From NCBI GenBank assembly GCA_004335835.1, contig RWJK01001488.1, positions 62,001 through 126,000 on the forward strand: a stretch of 64,000 bases of DNA, given 5' to 3'. The stretch comes from Scenedesmus sp. ARA3. Lineage: Eukaryota; Chlorophyta; Chlorophyceae; Sphaeropleales; Scenedesmaceae. Under the pieces are notes generated by a model. It saw only the letters and a list, made by a program, of their open reading frames with translations, did no database searches and had not been told where the DNA came from. The translations under genes were made by a program, and so were the position numbers. Every line of letters starts with the position of its first letter. Positions within the stretch are counted from its first letter, which is position 1. Positions 22,491-36,700 of this stretch are shown one piece after another.

Positions 22491-24403
22491 TGCCAGTAAC
22501 CAGGACAACAAAAAGTAGCCAGGTGATGCCGGCAAATGGCACCGCAGCTGACCCAGCTATGGGGTACAAGTGCTGAGTGCACCGCGTGCGTATACACAGA
22601 CGTAGTTGAACAACTGTTCATGCAATGCTGTGTTGCCACAACATGAGCAACACATCATTCAAAACTGCAAGCAGGCGGAAACATGCCACCACAGCACACA
22701 AGCGTTCGCGCACTATGTACGTCACAAAAACCGTGGGATTGTCTAATAGTAAACAGCCAGCAGCCTGCTCCAGCCACCACAGGTACAGGCAACAGTCACT
22801 GCACGATATACTGCCCACTTTGCTATTGTACATGGTTTCAGCTCTTATGACGAGCCGACACCTCACATACTTGCTTTCTCAGTAACCTTTGCCGCTGTAC
22901 GTGATATGCCAAAGCACTGACAACACGTGCTGCATCTGCTGCTGTTGCAGCAACAGAGGCATATGAGCAAGCACAACTTCATGTGACAAAAGCAAGCATT
23001 CAAGTCCCTTGCCTGGGATGCCAGGCTAAGCAGCAGCGCAGCAACTGATAGCCAACAGCATGCATAGGCCAGCGCTGTTGCAGCACATAAGGCTACATGT
23101 GTACAGCTGTAAAAGGACGAATCCTAGACAAAGCCAGGATCCCGAAGGACGCTGGTAACGCACAGCTGCGCACCTTCACGCAATGCTGGACCAGAAGACC
23201 CCCGTCAAAGTCTCCTGGCACTCCGAGTGGGCGCTCCATGTGTACAGCTGCTAGCCAGACATGCACATCCCACCCAGGACATCATCATCATCATCATCAT
23301 CATGCTACCCATCAAGCCATAGCATCAAGCCCCCACCCAAGACATACCCAGCAGTCCACTCACCACTAGGCAGCTTACACAGCTTGTGGAAAAGCTAAGA
23401 AGTGGTACAGGGGGGAGCACTGCCCATCATCACGAAACAACAGCACAAGGCAGCACACACCACATAGCAGCAAAGTCGCTGCTGGGATGTGCCTGAGCAG
23501 AATACTGGTACAGATACACAGATACTACATGCTGTCACTGATGAGGTAAGAACAAAATGACGTTCTGTCACGTTGTCATGACTTCACCTGACGGCAATGC
23601 ACAGCGTCAACATGTGATGATACATGGCAAGTGCTGCAGCAGGCGTGTTACAGCAGCTTGTGCTCGACCCTGACACAACGCAGGCCAGTGCGCTATGTGC
23701 CTTGCCTAGCACTACTGTTCAAGGCACTACTGGCTTTGCAGCTCGTCTATAGCAAGCCAACCACAACCAGCCGCAGCAGCCGCAGCACAGCTGCTGACAA
23801 CCACCTGAGTACTGATACATGCAGAATTGGCTGTGTCGCTCGTATTCTTCACCTTGCTGCGGTGGCAGCTGCAAAGGCTACAGAAACATGACTGCCAATC
23901 ACAACCCGTGAATGCAGCTGAGATATGTAGCAGCTACAGCTGCAGCTGCAACATAACCAACACCTTGCACGCAAAACGCTCCACAATACATCACTGCAGC
24001 AACAGCAACAAGCCAGTGTGCAGCGGCAGCGCACAATCAACACCATGCAGCTGCTGATGCTGATGGAGCTGCAAGGTACTGCCGGCCTGCCCAGAGCATC
24101 CCCCTCGGCACATGTGCTGTGCCTGTGCATAGCTGCCACTGCGTTGCTTGGCAACCGCGCCATACAATGCTACAGCTGCAGTAGCAGGCTGCTGCCACTG
24201 CAGACATCACTCGCACACCCTGACGAACAGCAGCATATCGAGCCGTGCGAGGCGCTACACACCACCTGCCTGCCTGCCTGCTGCTGCTGCTTCTGCAAAC
24301 GCCCTGGTGCCGCACATGTTGAACGACTCTTCCTCCCCAGCAGTTCGTGCTGTGCTTACTACAATCCCAGCTGCTGCCAGCGCATCACCTGCATCTCCAC
24401 TGC
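22491..24403. other. gene-poor region
   Basis: No exon set with matching phases or domains on either strand. It includes an (ATC)n run at 23281-23303 and many unstructured CAG-containing trinucleotides. The rightmost part should be the 3' flank of the AMMECR1 gene. Confidence 0.5.
23281..23303. repeat. (ATC)n microsatellite
   Basis: Seven and a half uninterrupted ATC units in a gene-poor region. Confidence 0.95.
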
Positions 24404-25957
24404 TCAGGCGAAGAGCAGCTTGCCTAGCCGGCCCCTGCTGCTACTGCTGCTGCTGCCCTGCAGCAGCTGCTCTACGTCCTCCTGCAGCCTGCTGCAGCTG
24501 CCTGCTTGGTAGTCAGCAAAGCTGAGCGCTGCCTTGCTGCTCTGGTAGCGCGTCACATGCAAGCTGTCCAGCAGCTCCTGGCTGGGCTTGCCCTGGTATC
24601 CTGCAGGACAGCAGGCACAGCAGTTTGATGTTAACCGCAACACAGCAGGCTGCTCTGGTAGCGCGTCACATGCAAACTGTCCAACAGCTCCTGGCTGGGC
24701 CTGCCTTGAAAGCCTGCAGGACAGAAAAGCGGGCAAAGCAGCTGAAAATGTATGGCACAAAAGCAGGCACGACGTGCTGCCACAAGAGGGCCTGCAGCAG
24801 CTCCTGGCTGGGCTTGCCCTGGAAGCCTGCAGGACAGCAGCAGCAGGCGGAGGGATGTTGCAGCGCAAGACTGCAGAAAACAATGGAGCTGCGCAACAGC
24901 ATGCAGGAGGCGGTCTGTGCCTGCACTGCAGACACACATGTGGAGCATACAGCACAGCGTTGCAAGCATCCCCTTTGCTCTTCAGCCCTGCTGCTGTACG
25001 TGCTGTGCTGCTCCCTGTACTTCCCATCTGAGCAGCTGGCGAAACTCCAAACCCCGCGTCATGACTCGGCTGCATACAGCTCTCACCAGCCTTGCGTATC
25101 AGCGCCTCGATGCACTGCTGCTTGCTCCAGCCTTGGTCCCCAGCCACTTCAGGCAGGAAGGTGGCTGTGCGCTTGCAGGACAGCACTGGGTCAGTGAACT
25201 CGATGATTAAGCCATGCTGCCCAATCTCCCAGTCCTGCCAGCTAGCTGCCTCCTCAAAGCAGCGCAGCAGCGACACTGAGCAGCTGAGCTGCGAGACCTC
25301 CTTGAGTTGCACTGGGCTGAACCTGCTGTCGCGCAGTGCACTGCAGGCACAAACACATGCATGCAGAGGAGTTTGAATGATGGTCAAGCCGAGGTTGTGT
25401 TGGGCACAAGCTGCACAGTCGGGTAGCACGATGGCGAATGGGTGGTGCTTGCAGGAAGCGGCAAGTTGCTGTGGTCAATGCAGCAGTGATGCAACAGCCA
25501 CGGAGGATGCAGCTGTAAATTGCACTCCAGCCCAAACGCAGTGAAATTGTGACGCTTGATGTAGTACTAAGTGTGCTGCAGGTTGCTTGCACATATAGCA
25601 GCAGCAGCTTGCACATAAAGCAGCAGCAGCTGTTTGAGGTGGTGCTGCTGTTCTGCATGCATGCTGTGGCAAAGGCACCTGCCCGCACCTGGTCAGGGCG
25701 TAGTCCTTGACCGCAGTGTGTAGTCTCCTTGGCTCCAGCGTGCCTATGCAGCCGCGCAGCTGCGTGTTCTGGCCCCAGTTGGAGCTCTTATTCCAAGTCA
25801 CGAACAACGGTTGGTACCCGTCCGCGAAATCAGGTGCAGGCGAGTCAACTTTGGTAAGGTGAGAAATGAGCACGTCAAAGCAGAAGCTGCAGTGATCTTG
25901 CGAGGCCTGCATCTGCGTGACCTCCTCAGTGGAGGTGGAGGCCTTGCTGCGCCTCAT
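24404..25957 (-). CDS. AMMECR1: AMMECR1-domain protein
   Basis: Member of the conserved AMMECR1 family, whose biochemical role is not firmly established. Three exons (25689-25957, 25087-25340, 24404-24600) join exactly to 239 aa. The ATG is at 25957. Diagnostic segments: CSFCFDVLISHL, PLFVTWNKS, the family hallmark LRGCIGTLEP, YALTSALRDSRFSPV, WEIGQHGLIIEF, KRTATFLPEVAGDQGWSK, and the last-exon GYQGKPSQELLDSLHVTRYQ. The end is a Ser-rich tail. Length matches the bare domain. The intron before the last exon holds two more copies of that exon's start. The gene is divergent from the dynein-like gene. Confidence 0.93.
24535..24840. repeat. three copies of the AMMECR1 last-exon start
   Basis: The start of exon 24404-24600 with its cctgcag acceptor recurs at about 24653-24720 and 24785-24838. 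The nearer copy encodes FQGRPSQELLDSLHVTRYQS. Both keep the acceptor, so they may compete in splicing. Confidence 0.88.
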
Positions 25958-26279
25958 GCTTGCTACTGCTGCAAGAAGGCTTATACAGATGTGTCAAATC
26001 CTGTTTACGGGCAACTGGGCAGGTGTGAGGTAGTTAAGCCGGTTGGCTTCCAGCCAAGGTTGCGACATTGACTCCCTGAACCCCTGTGTGATTTGACTGT
26101 CACGAAAGCCCTTGTTCTCGATGTTGGTCGTCGGGGCCTGAAACGATGCCAAAACGTTTCGCCTGATGTGAAGTAAGGTTCGAAGATGCTTGATATCTAC
26201 TGTGCTGAAGTGCAGGGTCCTGCATGAGCTTGATGGTGAAGGGTTTGAGCAGCACTGCTGAGCAGCTGCTTGATTGGCG
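25958..26279. promoter_or_regulatory. putative bidirectional promoter, AMMECR1 and dynein-like gene
   Basis: Only 322 bp separate the two divergent start codons. No motif stands out by eye. Confidence 0.45.
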
Positions 26280-27096
26280 ATGGGCAGCCGAAGAAGCACA
26301 ACGGAGAGAGGGCAGGATGTGAACCTGAGCCTTCAAGTGAGTGCTGATTATCTGCTGCTACAGTTTCTGGCAACATGCCCATCACAACTGCTTCAAGATG
26401 CATGCTGCCACCACTGCTCGTTGCTGTCTTTGTCCAGGGTCAGAAGGTGGCAACAGCAGGCAATGACCCTTTCATACTGGGGGTCAACCTCTCTTTCTCT
26501 GGCTGTGGCCTGTACGAGTCGTCAACAGAAAGCAGCAGCAGCAGCTGCAGCTTCCTGCCACCTGTACCAAGCCTTCCAGGCCTTGCAACAGCAGATGGCA
26601 GTAACAGCAACCCAGCACAGCAGCTCAAGCTGCGCAGGGGCTCAGCAGCAGCAGGAAACAGTGTATCTCCTGTGCAGCATCGAGCTTGGCAGCACGCCAA
26701 ACAAGCAGCATCAAAGCAGGCTGGTGCGTGAATGATTGTTGTGCTGCGTGTTCCTGCAAGCAACCTCCCACCACGGTGCCTGAGCAATGTTGTTGTTCCA
26801 CAACAGCATCTAAGCGTATAGCCTGCAGCACATGCAAGAACACACAGCATAAACAGCCAGCAGCATAGGTCATGTTGCTGCTTGCAGAGTGCATGCTGGC
26901 TTGTTGTGGCACACATCAGTAGCGCAACGGGTTTCTGTGCTGCTGTCATTGTTGTGCTGCCAGGTGCACTCCCAAGCTACCAGCTGCCACAGCCTCAGCC
27001 GCAGCAGCATGCCAGCAGCAAAGGCACAAGCAGCCCAGGCAGGCAGCAGCAGCCAGGCACCTGGGGTCGCAGCACAAGTCCTGCCCTCCTGCCTTC

Positions 27097-27155
<59 letters not shown>

Positions 27156-30100
27156 CTGGGCGTGGTATGAAAACCACATCTGGCAACGCAAGCAGCTGCA
27201 CATTGAAATCTAAACAGCAGAGTCATCCATCTAGACTCGCTACCCTATCACCTGGCAGCCCTTCCAGCAGTGGCAACAGCAGCAGCCACAACAGCGGCAG
27301 GGAAGCAATGCTGGAAAGGACGCAGCACTTGACGACCATTGTGGTGAGTGGCATATACTGGAGGTTATTCCATCTGCAGTAGCAGCCGCACCGGCAGCAG
27401 CAGCTGCCGCTTCACCTAGTCAGCTACAGCTTCCGCACCAACTCACCAACAACACGATAGCCTGCCTCATTTCAACTTCAGCAATTGGCAGTGCCTGTCT
27501 TGTGCAGAGCACTCATCCACCTTTGCTAGCAGCTGTGCATGTCCAAGCAGCTTGATCTACTCAACAAATTGCGTTGTCTGGCTCCTTCCTGCAGTTGCCA
27601 CCAGGTGTTGTTACAGGCATCGATGCTGTGACGTACTTTGCCAGTGGGGCAGGCAAAGCCAGCGACCTCATCTACTGCAACCTTGCCGTCAGCTGCAATT
27701 GCCGCTGCTCTTGCCAGCCCACAATTAACAGCACAGCCTCTGCACCAGGAGCGAACAGCGCCAATCAGCCGAGCTTTGACAACAAGTGTGTTGCTGCCAG
27801 TGAAAGCAGCAGCGGTCAGGCACGCTCGCCACGCATCAACAGCACAGCTGCAGCCTGCAAGGACTGTGCAGAGTACAACCCATACCAGCTGGTGGCTGTG
27901 CCGCAGCAGGAGGCAAATAAGCAGCAGCACTTTATTGTGTCCTACAATGGCGTCATACATATGAGGTGAATAATGGAGTATGAGTTGGCGTCTGACACCG
28001 CTGTTCTGTTTTCTGTTCAGCAATTGTGTCAGCTGCCTTGTTAAGTAAGCCATACGTGTCAGCGGACAGTGCTTTGAAGCGTTGCACTTTTTCGATTGCC
28101 CTGCAAGGGTTTTGCAGGTGACCACAGCAGGTGCAACTTGCTGCTGCTGCTGCTGCTGCTGCTGCTTGTTCTGCGTGGTCTGTTTTCAGGGAGGGTGAGC
28201 CGCCAGACCTCACACCACATGCTGAATGGCTGCGCCAGGGGGAGCTCTTCAATGTGCTGAGGCAGCTGCCTTTCTTCAAGCAGCATCGTATCAGGACGGT
28301 GAGCAGCCGCCGCTGCATATACGAATACGTATATCATGAAGAAATGCCATCTGGTGCAGCTTGCTGAGACGTGCATATGCTGCGTTACAATGCAGCGCAG
28401 TAAAGACTGTTTCATGGCGTCTGCCATCACCCCTCACACCGCACATCCTTGTGTACTTCTGTGCTGTTGCTGCACAGGCTTTCTGCACATGGCATGCCAA
28501 CGTTGTGCGGCAGCGCTTTTGCAGCCGTGCAGCGCGGCTGCAGGAGCAGCTGCTGTGCAGGCATGCTGGCGTGCAGGAGACCATGCAGCGCGTACATCTG
28601 CTGCTCAGTGCGCATCTGTCAGATGGTACAACTGCCAGCCAGAGCAGCTTGCTCTTGCCTAGCTCAGAAGTTACATGCCATGACAGCAACAGCAGCAGCA
28701 GCGGTGTTGCTTGCAGCGCGAGTGGCAGCTGGAAGGGAGCTGCAGCTACAGAAACACTGCAAACAGTGCAGGAGGAGCTCCAGCAACAGCCTGCTGCTTG
28801 CAAGTCTTCCAGATCTGTGCCAGCTGTGGTTGCAGATGCTCCTGCTGAAGTATGCATCGCCCCTCAAAGAAACCTAACTACAGGCATAGATCTGGGTGCA
28901 GCAACAGCGGCAAAAGTAGATACAGCGTCACAAGCAGCACCAGGAGGAAGTGCCGGGCTCCTGCAGGCGGCTGGAACAGCAGCAGGATGCTGTGCTAGTC
29001 CTGCCGCAGCAGCTGCTCCTGCTTTCCTGCAAGAAGCAGGAGTGGAGCAGCCTACTGCAGATGCTGTGTGGACAAAGTCTGCAGCAAGTGGCAGGTGGCA
29101 GCTGAAGCTGCAGCACAGCAGCAGACAGCGCAGTGGCGGCAGTGGCCTGCAGCTAACACCTCTGCGTCCTGCGCCAGCAAGGCAGCAGCAGCAGCAGCAG
29201 CTGCCTGGCTTGCAGGATGCATTGGATGCTGCAGCAGCTTGCACTGCAGCAGGCGGTAAAAGAGGCCAAGCAGGGTCAAATAGTGACTGCAACAACAGCA
29301 GCAGCAGCAGCAGCACTCTGCTGGCAGGGATTCTGGCAGCAAGGGATGCTCAGCTGGAAGCTGTGAGAGGCAGATTGCTGGAGCTGCTGTGCAGCGCAGT
29401 GCACAGTGAGGTAAGACTGCATGCCTATTGCTGAATTGCGCAGCATTGGGTTCCACCATGTGATGGCTTTGCGAGCCCGTTTGCTGTGTGCTGATCCAAC
29501 CTGCCAAACAGCAGCAATGGGCAGCCGCTGTGGATCGTCGACACTCTGCATTGTTGCTGCCGCAGGGGCCCATGACACTATCTGACTTGGCGTCATGGCG
29601 TGCCCGGACGCAGCCGGCTGTCGGGTCCGCGCTTGCACAGCTGCATGTGCAGCTGCTGGGCTGCCTGACAGGGCTGGAGGCGCGGATGATGCAGCAGCTG
29701 GCTTCGGCGCAGGCTGCGGCTGCGGCTGCGGAGCAGGTGAATAACAGACTGGTTTCAGGGTGGCATGTCATTGCGCGCTTTGGGTTACTAAGAGGGGTGC
29801 AGCAGGTCCCAGCATGCCTATATGCTGTACATACACTGTTGCGGTGCTTTTTAACAGCCGATGTTTTTTTCCTGTGTAGATCTCATGTTTAGTTTGTTGC
29901 ATAATGCAGAATGTTACTACTGCTGCTGCTGCTGCCACTGCTGCTGCTGCCTAAGCAGGAGGAGCACGAGTCTGGTCGCAAGCCGCTCCTACCCTGGAAT
30001 GAGCCTACAGCATTTGACGGCCGCCTCCAAAAGCAGCAGGCGCTGGCACTGCTGAGTAGGTGAGAGGAGCATAGTAGCAGTGGGCAGCTGTCTATCGCCC

Positions 30101-30535
30101 ACCCCATTAGAGCATGCTGTTGTCATTTAGCACGCTTTACTGCTCATTTGGGAGTAGCTGATGGTGTGACTGTAGCCAGCAGCGTCCTCAAAGCTGTGTT
30201 TTAATGACAAGTTACAGGCATGCTTCCTCCCTGCATAAGCAGCATACTCCACCTTCGCTGCGTACCGCCTGCTGCTGCTCCAGGGTGGCGCGACTTGTGG
30301 ACGTGCTGGCAACAAGCCATGCAGCGCAGCTGGCAGCAGCAGCGGCAGCCAAGCTGCTGGCGGCGCTGCTGCTGCCGTGGAACACCACACTTGCAGTGCA
30401 ACTGTGCCCGCAGCACTTGCGGCACCAGCTGCAGGCACAGCAGCAGCAGCAGCAGCAGCAGCAGCGAAGCTCAGGTGCCGTGCAGCTCAGGGTGCATGCT
30501 GCCCTCAAAGAGCCTGATGATCTACTGCTGGAGCT

Positions 30536-30568
<33 letters not shown>

Positions 30569-33500
30569 GGGAGATGGTGGTGCCAGGGTCTGCTGTTTGA
30601 GGTACGGCGGGCTCTGTGCTGCAGTGGAAGCAGCTCATGCGTCAACTTAGCAGGAGATGCACTTTCCGATGTTTGCACCCACAGCCTGCAGGCAGTTGAG
30701 TTGCGTCTAACCTGCATCTGTATAACTATACCATGCATAGCTTTAGGCTGATGTATGCAGAGTCGCTTTTCCTGCAGCAGCGTGCGATGCACATCAAACA
30801 TGTTGACAACATCTTCCTGGCAACTATCATGTGCCTATGCAGGCTGTCCCCCAGCTCTGAAGAGCTTGCTTCCGCAGTAGCAAGCTTGCCAGGTGTTATG
30901 GCCAGCATGCTATGCAGCCTGCCCCTCATATGCAGCGAGCCGTGTGTGCGCCAGTGGAAGCAGCACGCCGGCGCAAAAGCAGCAGCAACAGCAGCAGCAG
31001 CAGCAGGGCCCATGGCCAGAGGTGGCACAAAACAGCATTTGCATGCTGCCGCAGCAGCAGGAGCAGTTGACCAGGTGCCAGGCAGGGTTGCCGGTGCTGC
31101 AGCTGGTGGTGTTACATGCAGTGACCGCAGCGGAGGTCAGCGATCTCATACACTCAAGGCGTGCAATGCAAGGCTTGAGGTGCTGCTGGCTGCTACCAGA
31201 GCCTTGGACCTGCAGGTACGATGCCTGCACATCTCTGTTAGCTACCATCAAAGCAACGATTACACACAAACCCTATGAACTGTTAAGTGTGCTCCAGCCC
31301 CCTTTGCATAGGGTTTCAACAATTTCCCATTTGCATGCCAGGTGTAAGTTGAGACATGCTTGCTGCCACCCTTTCCCAGCCATTCGGAGTCAACTCAACG
31401 TACATCAGCAGTTTTATGTGCAGTCGCATGACATCAACATCTGCTTTGTTTGTCACTGCAGGCGGCCTTGGAATCCTTGGTGCACTCCCATTTCAACGCT
31501 ACACTGGACAGCGAGCAGCTGCAGCCGCTGCGGGATGCTGCTCCGCTGGTGCTGCTGTGCAGCAGCTTCGACACAGCTGCATACATGGCTCATCAGATCA
31601 GCGCCCGAAGCCTGGCAGCTGATGTGGCAGCAGCAGCAGGCTGGCTGAGTCAGCTGGCAGACAGCTGTAGCCACAGTGTGAGTGTGGCTGCAGCTGGTGC
31701 TGCTGCTGCTGCTGATTTTGGGGACACTGGAAGTGCAGGCCGGGCTATTGCTGAAAGCAGCCAGTGCGTGAGCCGCAGTGGAAACGGCAGCAGCAGCAGC
31801 AGCAGCAGCAGCAGTATGTGCAGGGCATCTGGTGCTGGGCTGGTGGTGGTGGAAGTGGGTGCTGTGCGGGCGGCAATGTTGAAGATGGCTGGAGCAGCAG
31901 CAGGGTGAGGCCCAGCTGATGGCAGCTTGCCTGGAGGCAGTACATGCAACACCACCATGGCCTCATGCTTGTAAAGGAATCAGCATGTGCTCTGTGCGAA
32001 CGTCATTTGCTTCCCTGTTCGCCCATCGGTAGGTGCCTTGAGTTGTTGCTTAGCAGGCACATGTTGGATCAGCTGTTCACAGTGTTACTGTTGTTCCTTT
32101 TGCCAACATGCAGGCAGCTGCTAGGCCTGCTGCAGCCTGCTTTCATGCAGCTGCGCCAGTCGCTGCTGTCTCAGCTGGACAGTGCCATAGCACTGCTGCA
32201 GCAGCGGCCAGACACTTTGGAGCCTTTTACGGCTTGGCTGGAGGCTGCAGCAGCGCATTTCCTGCCAGGGGTTGCTGCAGCAGTAGCCAGCAGCAAGCCA
32301 CACGAGCAGCAGCAAGGTGAGCACAGGGCAGGGCAGGCTGGCACCTGGCACCTGTCTTTATGAATGTTGGTTGTCATTGCTGGACCTTTTGCAGGCTGGC
32401 TGAGAGGAGCAGCTGTTTGGTTGCACTGTCCTCTACACTGAGCCCAACGCCAGCAACCCGCGTATCTTGAAGATACTATCTTCTGGTTTATGCAGCCACT
32501 GCACAGTACACAGTAATATCTTGATGCCTGGTACTGCACTGTCACGTGCCTGCAGGTGCAGCCGCTGGTCCTGCTGAGCCGAAGGTTGACCGTGCCTTCA
32601 TCATGGGCGAGTTTGAGGCGCTCAGGACTCTCCTGGATGTGATGAGGTGGGCATGCGCAGCTGCTTTGCACCGCATGCCTGCTGCCGCATCAATGGCCCC
32701 TAAAATCATTGCCTTGCACGGCACTGAATTTGCATACCAACAGGTGAATGCACTATGTGCTGGATGCATTGCATTAGGTACACTCAGACATGATGTTTCC
32801 ATGCAACATACGTTGTCAAATGACGTATGTTTCACCATCTGCTGCTGGTGACATGTAGGCCTGGATCTGGCAGCAGCATTGCAGCAATGCTGACAGGCAG
32901 CAGCAGCGCTTCAATGCGCCCTGGATCATCTGGCTTTGATGCGCGGCAACCAGCAGCTGCTGTGCTACGGCAGCTGGGTGCGGCGCAAGTCAGGGCTGCA
33001 ACTGCTGCACTCACAGAGCTGCAGGTGTGTGCGCATATGCTGCCTGAGTATATCAAATCATAAGCCAGGCAGGCAGGCACCACTCGACCGCACCACTTCT
33101 GACAAACAGCTGCTGCTGCATGTCGGTTGGCATGTCAAATATGTATGGCAGCAACTTTGGGTGCCAGCTGCCACGATGTGACAACAGTATGATCCGCTGG
33201 AGCTTACACCCTTGAAAATGTACATCTGCAATGTCGTTGTGCCTGATGCCTTGCTGCAGTCGCGGCTGATGGCCTACAAGGACTCCTCCAAGCTCGCTGG
33301 CGGCTACGCAGCTGCTGGCACAAAGTCGCTAACACCAGACATGGCAGCACAGCTCGACAAGGTGCGGCACTATGCTTCAAGACGTTGTGGTCGGTTTGGA
33401 ATCATCAGGTCACTTTGTTCAGCTGTGTAAATCATGACAGTACTTGTTGGCTTGCTGCTGCAAGCTAATGGATCTGCACAGGATCCTGCACAAGATCCTG

Positions 33501-33765
33501 CACAAGATCCTCCATCACAGCAACCATGTCCTGCTTGCTCGACAAAACCCTTCGGTCCTGGTGCCTGCAGGTGCGGCAGGAGCTGCTGCAGCTGCTGGTG
33601 CAGCTGCGCACCGGCGATTGCAGCAGAGCAGCATGCCCTGCTGGCGAGGCCTTGCAGCAGATCAGGGAACTGCAGCAGCAGCATGCGCAGCTGCTGGAGC
33701 TTCAGAGGCCACACCTTCAGGCAGCCACCATGTTCAAGCAGCCGCCAGTGGCAGCTGCTGTGCAG
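26280..33765 (+). other. dynein-like tail region
   Basis: Sixteen exons cover the N-terminal tail. The best anchors are YNPYQLVAVPQQ (about 27880-27910), the EPPDLTPHAEWL block (28190-28298) and FCTWHANVVRQRF at the start of exon 28478-29410. These match the conserved axonemal SPYDLVVV and FxPLxEWLREK regions by eye. A polyglutamine run (27098-27154) and a long Ala/Ser/Gln-rich insertion (about 28650-29400) have no counterpart in typical chains. Confidence 0.7.
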
Positions 33766-36700
33766 GTAGACGCTTGGATGAGCAGCTGACAGCATGTGAT
33801 CTGCTTTGCACACGAATCACAACCTGCCAACCCTGCAGAACAGCAGGGTTCACCCGTATTGTACTTGTTGGTGTACATCGTGTGCAATGGTGAAACCATT
33901 GGCAAGCCCGCAAGCAATTACACTGCGCAGCAGCACCGGTAGCTTGCTGCATTATCGTATCAATATGTCTAACCTCGTATGTTTGCAGTCCTTCAGCATG
34001 ACTGCCAAGTTGGCCAGCATAAGCGCCTTCAGGGCAGCGCAGGTGGCCCACTGCAACATTTTGTACGGCTTATGCAAGGTTGTAATTTGTAAATGACATG
34101 CAGGCATTCAGAGACCTTTCTGGCTTCTTGGCATCGAAACTGGCCAGCATAAGCGCCTTCAGGACAGCGCAGCAGGACTGGGCGATGCAGCTTGAGGCAC
34201 TGTACAGCACGCCAGCTGCAAGTGAGGCCTGTGAGGACCAGCTGCAGCAGCTGCAGCGCAGCAGCCGGCTGCTACTGCAGCAGGTGCAGCAGGCACAGGT
34301 GCGTGCGATATGCTGTGCTGCAGTACAACGTCACAGTTGTTGCCGATGTGCTGTTGGTGGAGCTATGGCTGCTGTCTGAGTTAGATCCAGGACTGGGCGG
34401 TGCAGCTGGAGGCACTGTACAGCACGCCAGCTATAAGTGAGGCGTGTGAGGAGCAGCTGCAGCAGCTGCAGCGCAGAAGCTGGCTGCTGCTGCAGCAGGT
34501 GCAGCAGGTACAGGTGTGTGTGGGGTTGTGCTGTATTGTGGGGAAGAGAAACTTGCAAATGTGCTGTTGTTGAGGAGCTTTGGCTGCTCTTTGCTGCTAG
34601 GTCAATGTGAATTGTAAGATGGAACAACTTTTTATATGTGTATCAGCAAGCTTTTACTGTCTGCTGCTGGCTCATGCTGCATGCATGCTGCTTGCAGGCG
34701 CTGGCTCCGGGTGACGACGCGTCCTGCAGCAGCACAGCTACAGCAGAGGAAGTCTCGCTTGCAGCAGCTGCACAACTTGAGTTAGCAGCGTGGCAGGCTC
34801 GCATGCCGCTGGCAGCGCTGCTGACAGACGCTGCAATGCACCGGCGTCATTTGCTGATGCTGCTGCGGCTCATGGCGTTGACAGAGGCTGGCTGTTCTGT
34901 AGCTGGCATGGCAGCAACAGCAGCTGTGCAGGATGCAGAGGCAGCTGCTAGCTCTGCGTCAAGCCCTTACAAGAGCAGCAGCAGCAAGATGAATGCTGGT
35001 GGACAGCTGCCCGGAGCAGCAGCAGCTGATAATGATGTTGAGGGTGACATTGCTGCATGCTGCACTGCCGCTGGTGTTGCAGCAGCGCTGCGGCACTATG
35101 GCCTTGTGAGATGTGACCTGTATCAAGCGCAGTTCCTGCACAACAGTGCTGCGCTGTGCACTGAGGAGAGCACCAGTGATGACGACGGTGACAGCACCAT
35201 GCAGGGGACCAGTTTGAATGATGAAATATCACCAAACGGTGCTTGCAGGCAGGCTGAGCTGCTGCTGCAGCAGCAGCAGCAGCAGCAGCTTGTTCCTGCT
35301 GCTTCTGTTGCTGAGCTGCTGGTGTGGCTCAGCCGCTCAGGGCAAAGTGAGGCAGTGATGCAACGCGTTCTGGAAGTGGCTAAGGGAGAGCAGCAGCTGG
35401 CGCATCAGGTGGGAGTAGGTAGCATTACTCTGTTGGAAGCGACTTACATATTCCAGCTTGAAGACACTCCTGATGCACCTTGGACAACAACAAGCAGCAG
35501 GATGCAATTTGGCTTCTCCTGATCGTGCGTTGCAGTTCTACGACACTGAATGAGTGCGGTTTGGCCTTCATCTCAGTGTCTTCCCCTCAGGTCACCACTG
35601 CCTGCTGTCCTTGGCACTCAACCGCACTGGCCTTGACTGCTGCTGCAGGTGGCTGCATCAGACGCTGCACTGCATGAGCTGCAGCTGGAGCTCAGCAGCA
35701 GCAGAGTGGCGGGCTGCTTCATGCTCACAAACCTCCCAGAGCTGCAGCAGCAGCTGCTGGCTGTGCAGGCGCAGCTGCAGGGGGTGGCGCAGCATGAGTG
35801 CCGGCATGGTGTGCAGCAGCAGCTGACAAGCGTGCAGCAGCTGCAACAGGACATGCTTGGTACAGTGCAGGTAGGACCGGTCCCACTGTTTTCCATCTCA
35901 TACTTTTGATGTTTTTTGCATTGGTTTGTTTACTGTCTATGAGTGTGTGAGCTATGTGTGTTTTGCACGTCACTATCCCCACTGCAGCAGCTGGTTCTGC
36001 AGCACCTCCATGTTTGAGTACACCTGTGTTGCTGTGCCATGTGTCCTGCAGGCATGCCACAACAGCCAGTTGCAGCTGCTGCAGCTGCACAACCTCACCA
36101 GCCACCCAGCCTTGCACAGCTGCCTCAGCCAGCAGCACCTCGAAGCTTATGCAGCAGCAGTGCAGGCCTTTGCACCAGCGGTGCTCAAAGTGCGCAGCTC
36201 TGGGAGAGGTGGCAGAGCTGCTGCAAAGGGCAATCGTGGCGCTAGCTCCTCAAGCCCAAGAGCTGCTGCTGCTGCAGCAGCAGCAGGAGCAGCAGCAGCA
36301 GCAGTTGCTGGTGGTGATGCTGGTGTGGTGAAGCTTGCGAGGCCTGCAGGCTACAGCTTGCTGCAGCATATGCAGACGCTGGCTGCTGCAGCTCAAGACA
36401 GCAGCAGGCTAGTACAGCAGGTAGGTGTTGCGCCTTGTGCTTGTAGCCATGCTCGCAGCAGACCATGTCAGTGGTCTACACTGCCAGCATACTTGCCACA
36501 GCCTTTTAACCTCGCCTTGAATGCTTTGACAATTCAAAACACCTGCTTTGCCATTCGTGATACCTGCTCCCGGTTATCATCTCGATCACACCGAACACTG
36601 CTGCCGCTGCTACTGCTGCTGCTGCTGCTGCTGGGGTGGCCGCAGGCGCGTGCAGCAGCTGCTGCTGCCATCATACCCGCCTTGCAGCAGCGCTGGCCCA

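Noticed and set aside
24404..25429. A single 341-codon minus-strand open frame
   Set aside because: It starts at GTG and reads through an intron and exon copies; the three-exon AMMECR1 model fits the family and phases exactly.
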